Assembly: GCF_905397435.1 (NCBI RefSeq)
Contig: NZ_CAJPVI010000031.1
Span: 1-64,000 of the forward strand
Length of the DNA stretch: 64,000 bases
Source of the DNA: Cupriavidus numazuensis
Lineage (GTDB): Bacteria; Pseudomonadota; Gammaproteobacteria; Burkholderiales; Burkholderiaceae
Direction: 5' to 3'
A model generated the notes under the pieces. That model was not told the origin of the DNA and searched no databases. It saw only the letters and a program-made list of their open reading frames with translations. This document shows, one piece after another, positions 1 to 10,543 of this stretch; position 1 is the stretch's first letter; each line of letters starts with the position of its first letter. The position numbers were made by a program, and so were the translations under genes.

Positions 1-1
1 A

Positions 2-106
2 GGCTTTCGTCGCATCTTCTCCCGGTTCGACAAGCTGGACGTGATGTTCATCGCCTTCATCAATTTTGCGCTCATCGTCGACGGGCTCAGATAGTGTGAA
101 CAGGCC
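2..106 (+). mobile_element. 3' end of an IS5-like insertion sequence (transposase C-terminus plus terminal repeat)
   Basis: Frame 2-94 is open from the window edge and encodes about 30 residues ending FALIVDGLR followed by TAG. The basic RRIFSRFDKLDVMF stretch and this ending resemble the C-termini of IS5-family DDE transposases. After the stop comes GTGTGAACAGGCC, a plausible right terminal inverted repeat, then CTAG, a typical IS5-type target duplication. The reading frame homologous to ClpV resumes immediately afterwards, so the element sits inside clpV. The exact IS boundary (about 106) and the family are inferred, because the left end and the rest of the element lie outside the window. 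Confidence 0.7.
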
Positions 107-136
107 CTAGCGATCCTGCGGCGATATGAACTTGAT

Positions 137-2632
137 GTGGATGGAATCTGGAATGGCCTGCTTACCGCGATTGACCGGCTGCCACACGACCTGCGCGGCA
201 AGCCGGGATTGTCGGCACGTCTTGGCCAATGGCTGGAAGCCGCCTGGGTCAAGGCTTCCCTTGACAGCGGGGCACAATCGATCCGCTCCGCCCACCTCCT
301 GGCCGCGTTGGCGGAGACTCCCAACCTGCTGCGGGCACCCGATGCCTGGCCATTGCTGAGTATTTCGGCGACACAGATTGAACGCCTGATTCCCGAGCTG
401 AACAAGATTTCCACCGAAGCTGATTTGCCCGCTGCATCTCCGGCGCCGGTAGAACCACAGATGTCCGCCTCCCTAGCCCAGCCGCCGGCGTTGCCAACCC
501 GACCGCTGCCGGGTCAGGCCGACACCTCTGCGCTGGCACGGTTCACTACCGACATCACGCAGAAGGCGCGCGACGGCAGAATCGACCCCGTGTTCGGCCG
601 TGACACGGAGATCCGCCAGATGATCGATATTCTGGCGCGTCGCCGCAAGAACAATCCGATCCTGGTGGGCGAGCCGGGGGTAGGTAAAACGGCGCTGGTC
701 GAAGGGCTGGCCCTCAAGATCGCGCAAGCGGATGTCCCGGCAGTCATCCGGGATGTCAGCGTGCTCACGCTGGATCTGGGGCTCCTGCAGGCCGGAGCTG
801 GCGTCAAGGGAGAGTTCGAGCAGCGCCTCAAGAACGTGATAGAGGCCGTACAGCAGTCGCCCACGCCGATCTTGCTCTTTATCGACGAGGCGCACACGCT
901 GATTGGCGCGGGCAACAATGCCGGCGGCGCCGACGCCGCCAACCTCCTGAAACCCGCGCTTGCACGCGGTGAACTACGCACGATCGCCGCAACGACGTGG
1001 TCGGAATACAAGCAGTACTTTGAGCGTGACGCGGCGCTTGAGCGCCGGTTCCAGATGGTCAAGGTCGATGAGCCAGACGATGAAGGCGCTTGCCTGATGT
1101 TGCGTGGACTCAAGGAGCGCTATGCGCAGCACCACGGGGTGCACATCACCGATGCAGCAGTTGCAGCAGCAGTCAAACTTTCGCGCCGGTATCTCACCGG
1201 GCGCCAGTTGCCGGACAAAGCGGTAGATCTGCTCGACACTGCCGCCGCTCGCGTGCGGATGAGCCAGGAGGCGACACCGGTCGCCATCTCCGCCTGCGAA
1301 GCCGAGCGCGCCGCACTGGAGGTCGAGCGAACCGCCCTGCGACAGGATCAGGGTGCCACCGGGACCAGCGACGCCGAACGGCTGGCGGCCATCGATGAGC
1401 GACTGGCTTCACTGGATGCCCAACACGAAGAGCTTGAGCGCACCTTTGCCGAACAGAAGGACTCCGCGCAGGCGCTGCTGGCCTTGCGTGGGCAATGGCA
1501 AGCCGCCTCGGATGCTTCGGCGCGCCGGGATCTGGAGCCGTCGATCCTGGCAGCACACCAGGTGCTCGCGCGTGCCGGCCAGACGTCGCTGATTCATGCG
1601 GAAGTCGATGAGAACGTCATCGCGCAGGTCATCGCCGACTGGACCGGGGTTCCAGTCGACAGCCAGCTGTCCAATGAACTCGCCACGTTGCTGGAATTGG
1701 AATCCCGCTTGGGTGAGGTGGTGGTGGGTCAGGACGAAGCGCTGGCCGCGCTTGGCAAGAGCCTGCGTGCCGCCAGGGCAGGGCTCAAGTCCGAGGAAGC
1801 ACCCATTGGGGTCTTTCTGCTAGTCGGTCCGTCCGGAGTCGGCAAGACAGAAACTGCGCGAGCATTGGCCGACCTGATGTTTGGCGGAGAGCGATCGCTC
1901 ATTACCATCAACCTGTCTGAATACCAGGAGGCACACACCGTCTCCCAGTTGAAGGGTTCGCCGCCGGGCTATGTCGGCTATGGCGAAGGCGGCATCCTGA
2001 CCGAGGCCGTTCGCCAGCGCCCCTACAGTGTGGTGTTGCTGGATGAAGTGGAAAAGGCCCACCGCGATGTGCTGAACCTGTTCTACCAGGTGTTCGATCG
2101 CGGCTTCATGCGCGACGGCGAGGGCCGGGTCATTGACTTCCGCAACACGGTCATTCTCATGACGTCGAACCTTGGCAGCGATGAAATTCTTGCAGCCAAC
2201 CAGGCCGTTGCCGAAGCTGGCGGCGATATCACCACCGCCATACTGATGGAGACCATCCGGCCCCAACTGGTGGACCATTTCCAGCCCGCGTTGCTGGCGC
2301 GCTTCCAGACCGTCGTATACCGTCCCCTCGCCGCCGAGGCCATGGAAAGGATCGTACGCATGAAGCTCGCGAAGGTGGCAACCCGCATCGAGCGCCGCTT
2401 CGGCGTGCCCCTGCACTGCGAGGACGCGCTGGTGGCCGAGTTGGTCCGTGCCTGCCTGCTCCCCGATTCCGGCGCCCGCAACATCGACAGCCTGCTGGAT
2501 CAGCAGATTCTGCCTGTGCTGGCGCGCGAGTTGCTCGCGCGCATGATGGACACGCAAATCCTGGCCGCAATCCGGCTGTCGTTTTCCGAGGACGACGGTA
2601 TTGGCGTGGAGATTGAAGAGGTGTCGCGGTGA
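137..2632 (+). CDS. clpV: Type VI secretion ATPase ClpV (TssH), truncated at the 5' end by an IS
   Basis: ClpV is the cytoplasmic AAA+ unfoldase that disassembles contracted TssB/TssC sheaths of type VI secretion. The product (831 residues from a GTG) has the ClpB-like layout: a partial N-domain, a first AAA module with Walker A GEPGVGKT at about 178-185, IDEAH, a coiled middle region, and a second AAA module with Walker A GPSGVGKT at about 570. Full-length ClpV is nearer 880-900 residues. ClpV-like sequence (LAILRRYELD) continues upstream of the GTG as far as the IS end, so the first 50-60 residues, which carry the sheath-recognition surface, are missing. The GTG is only the first in-frame start left and has no good ribosome site. 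The gene is probably impaired. It overlaps tssE by 4 bp. Confidence 0.85.
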   Translation: MDGIWNGLLTAIDRLPHDLRGKPGLSARLGQWLEAAWVKASLDSGAQSIRSAHLLAALAETPNLLRAPDAWPLLSISATQIERLIPELNKISTEADLPAASPAPVEPQMSASLAQPPALPTRPLPGQADTSALARFTTDITQKARDGRIDPVFGRDTEIRQMIDILARRRKNNPILVGEPGVGKTALVEGLALKIAQADVPAVIRDVSVLTLDLGLLQAGAGVKGEFEQRLKNVIEAVQQSPTPILLFIDEAHTLIGAGNNAGGADAANLLKPALARGELRTIAATTWSEYKQYFERDAALERRFQMVKVDEPDDEGACLMLRGLKERYAQHHGVHITDAAVAAAVKLSRRYLTGRQLPDKAVDLLDTAAARVRMSQEATPVAISACEAERAALEVERTALRQDQGATGTSDAERLAAIDERLASLDAQHEELERTFAEQKDSAQALLALRGQWQAASDASARRDLEPSILAAHQVLARAGQTSLIHAEVDENVIAQVIADWTGVPVDSQLSNELATLLELESRLGEVVVGQDEALAALGKSLRAARAGLKSEEAPIGVFLLVGPSGVGKTETARALADLMFGGERSLITINLSEYQEAHTVSQLKGSPPGYVGYGEGGILTEAVRQRPYSVVLLDEVEKAHRDVLNLFYQVFDRGFMRDGEGRVIDFRNTVILMTSNLGSDEILAANQAVAEAGGDITTAILMETIRPQLVDHFQPALLARFQTVVYRPLAAEAMERIVRMKLAKVATRIERRFGVPLHCEDALVAELVRACLLPDSGARNIDSLLDQQILPVLARELLARMMDTQILAAIRLSFSEDDGIGVEIEEVSR

Positions 2633-3063
2633 CGCGGGGCGGGCCAGGGCTCTTCGAGGCGGTGACGGGGTATTTTGCGAACGGCGTCGCCGTGGATGAG
2701 TTCGACCCGGCCACGCAGACTTTCCTGTCGGTGCAGGACAACATCCAGCGCATTCTCAACAGTCGCCGGGGCGGGCTGGCACACCTGCCCGACTATGGAC
2801 TTGGCGACCTGTCGCGGATTTACCGCCACCTGCCAGCTTCCGCGCACACGCTCCAGCGCGAAATCGAGGCCACGCTGCTGCGCTACGAGCCACGTCTCAA
2901 GGCGATCGACATCACGATCGAGGAAACGGAGCCCGGCATGCTGCTGAGCTTCACCATGAGCTGCCACCTGCATCAGGCGGGGCTCGTGCGTTTCGGCACC
3001 CATTTCACGCCGGACGGCAAGACGCGGCTCAAGCTGCTGAAGGCCGTACAGGACCGGCACTGA
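2629..3063 (+). CDS. tssE: Type VI secretion baseplate protein TssE (gp25/lysozyme-related)
   Basis: TssE is the gp25-like wedge component of the T6SS baseplate in the cytoplasm. The 144-residue product has the family core: NIQRILNSRRGGLAHLPDYGL near residues 38-58, the YRHLP segment, and an ITIEETEPG strand before a C-terminal beta region. Length is normal for the family. The start is GTG, and its GTGA overlaps the clpV stop, indicating translational coupling. No further T6SS gene follows, so this is the end of the cluster. Transcription may depend on readthrough from the upstream IS. Confidence 0.88.
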   Translation: MTRGGPGLFEAVTGYFANGVAVDEFDPATQTFLSVQDNIQRILNSRRGGLAHLPDYGLGDLSRIYRHLPASAHTLQREIEATLLRYEPRLKAIDITIEETEPGMLLSFTMSCHLHQAGLVRFGTHFTPDGKTRLKLLKAVQDRH

Positions 3064-3109
3064 CCCATCGCGTTACGACGACAATCCCAATCCCCCTGAT
3101 CGAGAACCC

Positions 3110-3137
3110 AAAAAAAATCGCCGCTTGCGGCGGCGAT
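3110..3137 (-). terminator. Rho-independent terminator for the minus-strand patatin gene
   Basis: A perfect 8-bp stem (ATCGCCGC / GCGGCGAT) with a 5-nt loop is preceded on the plus strand by eight A residues, which become a U-tract when transcribed leftwards. It lies about 130 bp beyond the stop of the patatin gene at 3266. It could also weakly block rightward transcripts from tssE. Confidence 0.75.
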
Positions 3138-3196
3138 GGGGAAGGGGGGCGTCAGTCAAGACGGGGTCTGTGTCTCAACGACAAGTACATTATACC

Positions 3197-3219
3197 GTAT
3201 GTATTAAGACATTACATAC
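3197..3219. promoter_or_regulatory. 7-bp inverted repeat (GTATGTA-N9-TACATAC)
   Basis: A perfect AT-rich dyad lies in the gap between tssE and the patatin gene, just outside the 3' end of the latter. It could be a protein-binding site or a weak RNA hairpin in the patatin 3' UTR. No regulator can be assigned from the sequence. Confidence 0.3.
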
Positions 3220-3265
3220 AACTTTAGTGGGGAAACGCTGAGCAACAATTGAATCGTCAACCCCT

Positions 3266-5569
3266 TCAGTAAGGCTTGCCGAGGAACAGATAAAAGCTGT
3301 AGACGCCCGCGGCAGCCCGCCCGTAGGCGAGATAAAGCGGGCCAACCGGGCTATCCAGCGCCAGGAAGATCGACCCCGACTTGAGCACCCCAGTCGGGCT
3401 GCCTGGCACCAGCGGCTGCCCCACGCGGCCCGCTTCCAGCGACATGCCGGCATAGACGCCTTCCAGCAGGCTCTGTCGCGCTAGCTTGTTGTAGTAGACG
3501 ATGCGGGCGAACTGCAGGTCGGCGCCCAAAAGCTGCCCCGTGCTGTAGCCCGATTGCTGCAGGAATCCGCCCCACTGGAAGTAGTCGTAGCGCGGCAGCG
3601 GGTGGTCGCCGATCTTGCTGCCCGCCTTGAACCCCAGGTTGAACGTGTTGTTGCCGAACGAAAAGGCGTAGGTGCCGTCGATGGTGCCTTTGACATAGGC
3701 CTGCTCGGCGCCCAGCCCAGGCTGGGCGCCATAGAGCTTCAGCCAGCCGGCATAGCCGCTGCGAGGAAAGGATGTGCTGTCGAGCTGATCCAGGAAGAGT
3801 CGCCCCGTGATCGCCCCGAGGCGGATATGGCCGGGCCCGGGCGCCAGTTGCGCGGGACCTGTACTGAGCGAAGCATCGAGGGAGCCGACTTGCACGCCGA
3901 TGCGCGCTTCACCGTACTTGGTGAACTGGCTGCCGAAGTCCAGCGACGCGCTGTAGCTGCGCACGTCGTACTGCGCGATGCGGGTGTTGCCCTGGAAAAT
4001 ATTGACCGGCCTGCGCTCCAGGTCGATGCGCGGCGCCACGAAGAAGTACTGGCGCGTGTTGAGCGGCTGGTAGAACTCGCTGTGCAGCGCAGAGGTCTGG
4101 CCGACCTGCAGGTCGTTGCGCCATTCGGCGCCGAGCGAGTTGATCCACGGGCGCCGATGGCTGGCGACGAGGTTGAAATAGGACTCGCCGCGGAAATCCG
4201 TGGTCAATCCCAAGCCGAAGCGCAGGTAGTTCGGGCCGTAGGTCTTCTCCACGGCATCGACGGCCATGATGTGCCGGCCCGGCTCCTCCAGGAAGCCGTA
4301 GTTCACATGCTCGAAGTCGCCGGTGCCGAATAGGTGCCGCATGTCGAGATCAAGCTGCGCCTGGTCGATCGGTTCCCCGGGCTTGGTCTCCATGACCGAG
4401 GCGGAATAAGCGGGGTTGACCCGCTGCATCGGCGCGAAGCGGATCTCGTCGACGGGACGCAGGTCCGGCGGATCCAGGGACTGCTGGCGCGTGCGCAGCG
4501 CGGCGTACTGCTCTGCGGGCAAGGCCAGCGGCGCGAGGCGATCGGCCACCTTGCGCGCGGCGGCTTCGCCGACGGGAATGGTGTTAGTCAGGTGATCGAA
4601 ATCGCTGGCCGAGAAATCGCCAAGCTCCGGCAGGATCAGCACATCCGTGGGCTTGAGCAAGGCCAGTGAACTGCGCACGTTCTGCTCGGTCAGGATGTTC
4701 AGCATCTGTCCCGTGACGCCGAGGATCGAATTCAGTTCGTCGCGCCGCATCAGCGGCGTGCCGAGGTTCACCGCAATGACAATGTCGGCGCCCATCTGGC
4801 GCGCCACGTCCACCGGCAGGTTATCGGTCAGGCCGCCATCCACGAGCAGGCGCCCTTCGTACTCGGCCGGCGCGACCGCGCCGGGCACGGACATGCTGGC
4901 GCGCATTACCTGCGCCAGTTCGCCCTTGCTGAAGACCACCGGCGTGCCCGCGACGAGATCGGTGGCCACGGCGCGGTAGGGAATCGGCAGCCGGTCGAAG
5001 TCGCGGTAGCCGGGTACCTTGGCCAGCTGGCGCAGCACGGTCTCGAGCTGCACGCCGGATACCGCCCCTTTGGGCAACTGGATGCTGCCGTCCTTGATGC
5101 CGATCTCGGGCGTGAACAGGTTGGTGTAGTCGTCCAGCTTGCGGCGCACCGTCAGGTCCTGGCGCGGCGGGCGCTCCTTGAAGATTTTCGCGGTGGACAG
5201 GCCGGCCACCAGCTGTTCCATGTCGGCGGGTGACATGCCGCTGGCATAGGCACCGCCGACGAGCGAGCCCATGCTGGTGCCGGCGATGCAGTCCACCGGC
5301 ACGCGCATTTCTTCCAGCACTTTGAGCACGCCGATATGCGCCGCACCGCGCGCGCCGCCGCCGGACAGTACCAGGCAGATGCGCGGGCGGCCGAGACCCG
5401 GGGGTGGTACGGTCGGGGGCGGGGCCGGCGTGACGGCGGGCGGTGGCCCTGGCGCCGGCGTTGGCTGCTCCGTGGCCGTAGCCGTGGCCGCGCGCGCGCT
5501 GTCGACTGCCAGCAGCAATGCGGCAGCAAGCAGCGCAGCCAACCATCGGGGTCGGATCGCAACGTTCAT
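3266..5569 (-). CDS. Patatin-like phospholipase with POTRA and 16-strand barrel (type Vd autotransporter, PlpD-like)
   Basis: A 767-residue outer-membrane protein. Residues 1-27 form a signal peptide ending in ARA, followed by a Pro/Ala/Thr-rich linker. A patatin domain spans about 62-260 with the oxyanion motif GGGARG (70-75), nucleophile Ser99 in GTSMG and Asp244 in DGG, so the Ser-Asp dyad is intact. A POTRA-like region follows at about 370-440. A bacterial surface antigen barrel fills the C-terminus and ends in an aromatic residue (FLGKPY). This is the PlpD type Vd architecture: a secreted or surface-tethered lipase translocated by its own barrel. It is monocistronic with its own terminator. 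Confidence 0.9.
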   Translation of the reverse strand: MNVAIRPRWLAALLAAALLLAVDSARAATATATEQPTPAPGPPPAVTPAPPPTVPPPGLGRPRICLVLSGGGARGAAHIGVLKVLEEMRVPVDCIAGTSMGSLVGGAYASGMSPADMEQLVAGLSTAKIFKERPPRQDLTVRRKLDDYTNLFTPEIGIKDGSIQLPKGAVSGVQLETVLRQLAKVPGYRDFDRLPIPYRAVATDLVAGTPVVFSKGELAQVMRASMSVPGAVAPAEYEGRLLVDGGLTDNLPVDVARQMGADIVIAVNLGTPLMRRDELNSILGVTGQMLNILTEQNVRSSLALLKPTDVLILPELGDFSASDFDHLTNTIPVGEAAARKVADRLAPLALPAEQYAALRTRQQSLDPPDLRPVDEIRFAPMQRVNPAYSASVMETKPGEPIDQAQLDLDMRHLFGTGDFEHVNYGFLEEPGRHIMAVDAVEKTYGPNYLRFGLGLTTDFRGESYFNLVASHRRPWINSLGAEWRNDLQVGQTSALHSEFYQPLNTRQYFFVAPRIDLERRPVNIFQGNTRIAQYDVRSYSASLDFGSQFTKYGEARIGVQVGSLDASLSTGPAQLAPGPGHIRLGAITGRLFLDQLDSTSFPRSGYAGWLKLYGAQPGLGAEQAYVKGTIDGTYAFSFGNNTFNLGFKAGSKIGDHPLPRYDYFQWGGFLQQSGYSTGQLLGADLQFARIVYYNKLARQSLLEGVYAGMSLEAGRVGQPLVPGSPTGVLKSGSIFLALDSPVGPLYLAYGRAAAGVYSFYLFLGKPY

Positions 5570-5804
5570 GGGACAGATCAGCGGACGCCGGATGTACGGC
5601 TCGGGTCTGGCTCAGGTGGCCGTGCCGTGCAAAGGCCGGCCATGCTTGCGGATATCTTGGCGCAAAGCGCGTGGCCCCGAGTCCACCGTCGAAACAATTC
5701 ATCATGGCCAGCGGAAGCGTTCAGATCGCCGCATCGCAGTCCGGCCTGCCAGCCGCCGCGCGAACGACTACCATCTACAGGACGAGCAAGGTTCTGGGCT
5801 ACGA

Positions 5805-6041
5805 ATGTACGGGTACTTCTTCTACCAGACCGCCGTCGGGCAACTGACCTTGATTCCACGGGAAAAAGACTGGATGTTGATGCTGGGCAGCGGCGTTGTC
5901 GGCCGCTTTCCGGATGCCCAGACGGCGGTGGACGCCCTGTACGGGGGCGAATTGCACGTGCGCGGGCGCCCGCTGGACGCCAACGGCCTTGGTGTGCCCA
6001 GGCGCGCACACGACTGGCTCTACCATGTGTTGAGCCGTTGA
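5805..6041 (+). CDS. Small hypothetical protein (78 aa)
   Basis: An ATG-started frame of 78 residues beginning MYGYFFYQTAVGQLTL. It has an aromatic N-terminus and a segment resembling a short alpha/beta fold (WMLMLGSGVVGRFPDAQTAVDALYGG). No signal peptide or transmembrane segment is evident. The frame stays open upstream without a better start. It precedes another small hypothetical gene in the same direction with a 44-bp gap, so the two may be cotranscribed. I do not recognise the family. Confidence 0.55.
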   Translation: MYGYFFYQTAVGQLTLIPREKDWMLMLGSGVVGRFPDAQTAVDALYGGELHVRGRPLDANGLGVPRRAHDWLYHVLSR

Positions 6042-6085
6042 ACGATCCAGCCGGCACGCCGGCGCCCGTAGAAGGGGGAACCGCC

Positions 6086-6415
6086 ATGACAGCCCTTGTC
6101 GAGTGGACCCGGGAGCATACGTGCCGTCTCTTCCCGATGTCAGCGCAATACAGCGCGGGCGACGGTAGCCGGGTGCAGGTGAACTGGCAGGCCGAACCGC
6201 CGGGTGCCGGGGTGATACGCCCGCGCCACGGCGCGGCGCTGCAGTTCGACCAGGACGTGATCGATGCGGTCTATCTGGCCGACCCAGCCGAACTTGCGCG
6301 TATCGGCGGCCGGCTGACGGATCTGGTGTCGCGCTGGCTGGCTGGCGATGACATCGCTTGCATGACGGGCGATGTGCTGGTGATTCCGGTGGGGGACGCG
6401 TTGCTGAATCACTAG
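6086..6415 (+). CDS. Small hypothetical protein (109 aa)
   Basis: The ATG at 6086 follows a GAAGGGGG-rich stretch about 10 nt upstream. The frame is open further upstream but that part is low-quality sequence. The product begins MTALVEWTREHTCRLF and is a soluble acidic protein with no obvious signal or membrane segment. A C-terminal VSRWLAGDDIACMTGDVLVIPVG segment looks like a folded domain. I do not recognise it with confidence. It lies between another small hypothetical and the oxidoreductase-like/sirtuin pair. Confidence 0.55.
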   Translation: MTALVEWTREHTCRLFPMSAQYSAGDGSRVQVNWQAEPPGAGVIRPRHGAALQFDQDVIDAVYLADPAELARIGGRLTDLVSRWLAGDDIACMTGDVLVIPVGDALLNH

Positions 6416-6517
6416 TCCGCGGCCAGCGTCGAGATCGCCACACCAGCCTGCTTCCCGCGCCGGGAATATACTGTTGGCAACCCCGGCATCGCCGGTTTAG
6501 CCATTCCGAGTTGTTCC

Positions 6518-6718
6518 GTGCCAGACCATCCCGATCAAGACGACCCCCGTCCCGTGCCGCCCGAGCAGCCCGGCGACAACGAATGCTGCGGCTCCGGCTG
6601 CGATCCCTGCATCTTCGATTACTACTATCAGGAGCAGCAGCGCTACCGCGACGAACTGAAGGCGTGGGAAGCGCGCCAGGCCGCGCGCCAGTCGGCCGCC
6701 GAGGATTCGCCCACTTGA
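6518..6718 (+). CDS. Oxidoreductase-like domain protein (Cys-rich N-terminal domain type)
   Basis: A 66-residue protein from a GTG start. The centre carries the signature CCGSGCDPCIFDYY followed by YQEQQRYRDELKAWEAR. This is the short cysteine-rich Oxidored-like domain found alone in many proteobacteria and fused to larger proteins in eukaryotes. Four clustered cysteines suggest metal or disulfide chemistry, but the biochemical role is unknown. Its TGA overlaps the TTG start of the sirtuin gene, so the two are translationally coupled. Confidence 0.8.
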   Translation: MPDHPDQDDPRPVPPEQPGDNECCGSGCDPCIFDYYYQEQQRYRDELKAWEARQAARQSAAEDSPT

Positions 6719-7539
6719 GCGCGCTCGGCGACTTCGTGCGGCGCCATCCGCGCCTGTTCGTGCTGACCGGCGCGGGCATCAGCACCGATTCCGGCATTCC
6801 CGGCTACCGCGATGCGAATGGGCAGTGGCAGCGTTCGCAGCCGATCACGCTGCAGGCCTTCCTGGGTTCGCATGCGGGGCGCCAGCGCTACTGGGCGCGC
6901 AGCATGATCGGCTGGCCCGTGGCGGCCGGCGCGCAGCCCAATGCCGGCCATCACGCATTGGCGACGCTGGCGCGGCAAGGGCATGTGACGCGTCTTGTCA
7001 CGCAGAACGTGGACGGGCTGCACCAGCGTGCCGGCAGTGAGGATGTGATCGAGCTGCACGGCAGCATCGGCAGTGCAATCTGCCTGTCGTGCGGCACACG
7101 CCATGACCGCGCCGGCTTGCAGCGCTGGCTCACCGAGCAGAACGGCGAATTGCGCGATGTGATTGCCGAGCCTGCCGCTGACGGCGATGCCCACTTCGAA
7201 TCACCGCTGTTCGCGCATTTCCGCGTGCCGTCGTGCGAGCGGTGCGACGGCCTGCTGAAGCCCGACGTGGTTTTCTTCGGCGAATCCGTACCGCGCGAGC
7301 GCGTCGATGACGCGCGCGAAGCCTTGGCGCAGTCGGACGCAGTGCTCGTGGTCGGCTCGTCGCTGACGGTGTATTCGGGCTACCGCTTCTGCGTGTGGGC
7401 CGAACAGATGGGCAAGCCCGTGGCCGTGGTCAATCTGGGCGTGACGCGTGCCGATCCGATGCTAGCGCTCAAGGTCGAGGAGCCTTGCGCACAGGCGCTG
7501 TCGGACTTGACGGCGCTGCTTGCATCGCCCGGTGATTGA
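6715..7539 (+). CDS. NAD-dependent protein deacylase, sirtuin (Sir2) family
   Basis: A 274-residue sirtuin that removes acyl groups from lysine using NAD. It shows GAGIS (19-23), GIPGYR (28-32), TQNVD (96-100), catalytic His115 in ELHG, zinc cysteines CLSC (123, 126) and CERC (174, 177), and GSSL (214-217). Both halves of the zinc ribbon and all NAD motifs are intact. The only start that includes the Rossmann strand is TTG at 6715, whose TTGA overlaps the upstream stop. This rare start is supported by the coupling. The pairing with the Oxidored-like gene suggests a shared function, which is inference. Confidence 0.9.
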   Translation: MSALGDFVRRHPRLFVLTGAGISTDSGIPGYRDANGQWQRSQPITLQAFLGSHAGRQRYWARSMIGWPVAAGAQPNAGHHALATLARQGHVTRLVTQNVDGLHQRAGSEDVIELHGSIGSAICLSCGTRHDRAGLQRWLTEQNGELRDVIAEPAADGDAHFESPLFAHFRVPSCERCDGLLKPDVVFFGESVPRERVDDAREALAQSDAVLVVGSSLTVYSGYRFCVWAEQMGKPVAVVNLGVTRADPMLALKVEEPCAQALSDLTALLASPGD

Positions 7540-7877
7540 CCCGCACGCGTTCGCCCGTTAGCATCGCTTCATTCGTCTTACCGTTTTCCACGCTTCCGAC
7601 ATCATGAACGCAGCCCGCCATCGCCACGCCCAGCCAGCCCTTGCGGCCGGTGCGCGCGCACGCGGTCTCGCTGCGCTGGTGGCGGTGGCTTCTCCGCCTC
7701 CTGTCGCGTCGCCACCCCCGGCGACCGCCGGCGCCCATCCGCCGCCGGCATTGCTTGGCTGACGGGTTCTCCCGCAGCGCCTCTCTACGTCTCCGGTAAC
7801 ACCACCCTTGGCGCTTCAATGCGCTGATGGCGCACGCGTGTGCCGGAGCCTGCCATGCATTCGACAGGTGCAACACC
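7540..7877. other. Gap of 338 bp with a doubtful 52-codon frame
   Basis: A frame at 7604-7762 (MNAARHRHAQPAL..., rich in Ala and Pro, ending PPALLG) is open, but its composition looks like GC-driven chance sequence and there is no ribosome site. An in-frame extension of the next gene begins at 7827 but adds a non-membrane, Cys-containing leader unlike the family. No terminator or repeat was recognised. Confidence 0.3.
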
Positions 7878-8777
7878 ATGCGCATTGACCATCAACTGGC
7901 GGCACAGACCGATGCCGCTTCCGGCCAGCGTACGCTGGCCTCTCTGGGCGCCACGCCCCTTTTCGTGCTGCTGTGGAGCAGCGGCGCGATCTTTGCCCGC
8001 TGGGCGCTCGACCATGCCACGCCGTTCGCGCTGCTCACGCTGCGCTTTGCGCTGGCGCTTGCCGTCCTCATCGCCATCGCGCTTGCGCAGGGGCAGCTGT
8101 TGCCGCGGCGTGGTGAACGGTACCAGGCCGCGCTGGCGGGTTTGCTGATGGTGGCGGGATATTCGATCGGCTACTTCCTGGCGCTCGAGCGCGGCCTGAC
8201 ACCGGGCGTGCTGGCCACCATCCTCGGCGCGCAGCCGATGCTCACGCTGTTGCTGACCGAGCGGCGCTTTGGCGCGGCGCGGATGGCGGGACTGGCCTTG
8301 TCCCTTGCCGGCCTGGCCATGGTGGTAGCCGACAGCCTGCTGATGGCGCGGTTGTCGCCGGCCGGCGTGTTGTTCGCGCTGGCCTCGCTGATGAGCGTGA
8401 CGATAGGCGCGATCCTGCAAAAGCGCCTCACCAGCACGCCTGCGCAGGTGCTGCCGCTGCAGTATGGCGTGAGCACTTTGGCATGCCTGCTGTGCCTGAC
8501 GTTCCAGCCGTTCGCGTTCGATGCGACGCTGGCCTTCTTCGTGCCGCTGGCGTGGCTGGCGCTCGTGATCTCGGTGGCCGCGACGCTGCTGTTCTACAGG
8601 CTGATCCGGGCCGGCAACCTCGTCAACGTGACGAGCCTGTTCTATCTCGTGCCGGCGGGCACGGCCGTGTTCGACTATCTGCTGCTGGGGAACCGGCTGG
8701 CGCCGATGGCGATCGCGGGGATGGGGGCGATCCTGGCCGGGCTGGCGGTCGTGTTCCGGCGCAGGCCGGAACACTGA
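7878..8777 (+). CDS. EamA/DMT-family transporter
   Basis: A 299-residue inner-membrane protein with about ten hydrophobic helices arranged as two EamA repeats. The first starts around FVLLWSSGAIFARWALDHATPFALLTLR, and the second around the LMSVTIGAILQKRL region. This is the drug/metabolite transporter layout, usually exporting amino acids or metabolites; the substrate cannot be told. I chose the ATG at 7878 (MRIDHQLAAQ) because the cytoplasmic leader is then of normal length. A start at 7827 would add 17 residues. It converges on the amidohydrolase gene with a 10-bp gap. Confidence 0.85.
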   Translation: MRIDHQLAAQTDAASGQRTLASLGATPLFVLLWSSGAIFARWALDHATPFALLTLRFALALAVLIAIALAQGQLLPRRGERYQAALAGLLMVAGYSIGYFLALERGLTPGVLATILGAQPMLTLLLTERRFGAARMAGLALSLAGLAMVVADSLLMARLSPAGVLFALASLMSVTIGAILQKRLTSTPAQVLPLQYGVSTLACLLCLTFQPFAFDATLAFFVPLAWLALVISVAATLLFYRLIRAGNLVNVTSLFYLVPAGTAVFDYLLLGNRLAPMAIAGMGAILAGLAVVFRRRPEH

Positions 8778-8787
8778 ACCGATCGTG

Positions 8788-10497
<1,710 letters not shown>

Positions 10498-10543
10498 TGC
10501 GTGTTCCTTTGTCCGTGTCTTGTAGGGTTTGCTGACGAGGCGA

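Noticed and set aside
3554..4333. Plus-strand 259-codon frame antisense to the patatin gene
   Set aside because: Mirror frame of the barrel-coding part; no signal, motif or start context.
7604..7762. 52-codon frame upstream of the EamA gene
   Set aside because: Pro/Ala-rich, without a ribosome site or recognisable domain; recorded only in the gap entry.
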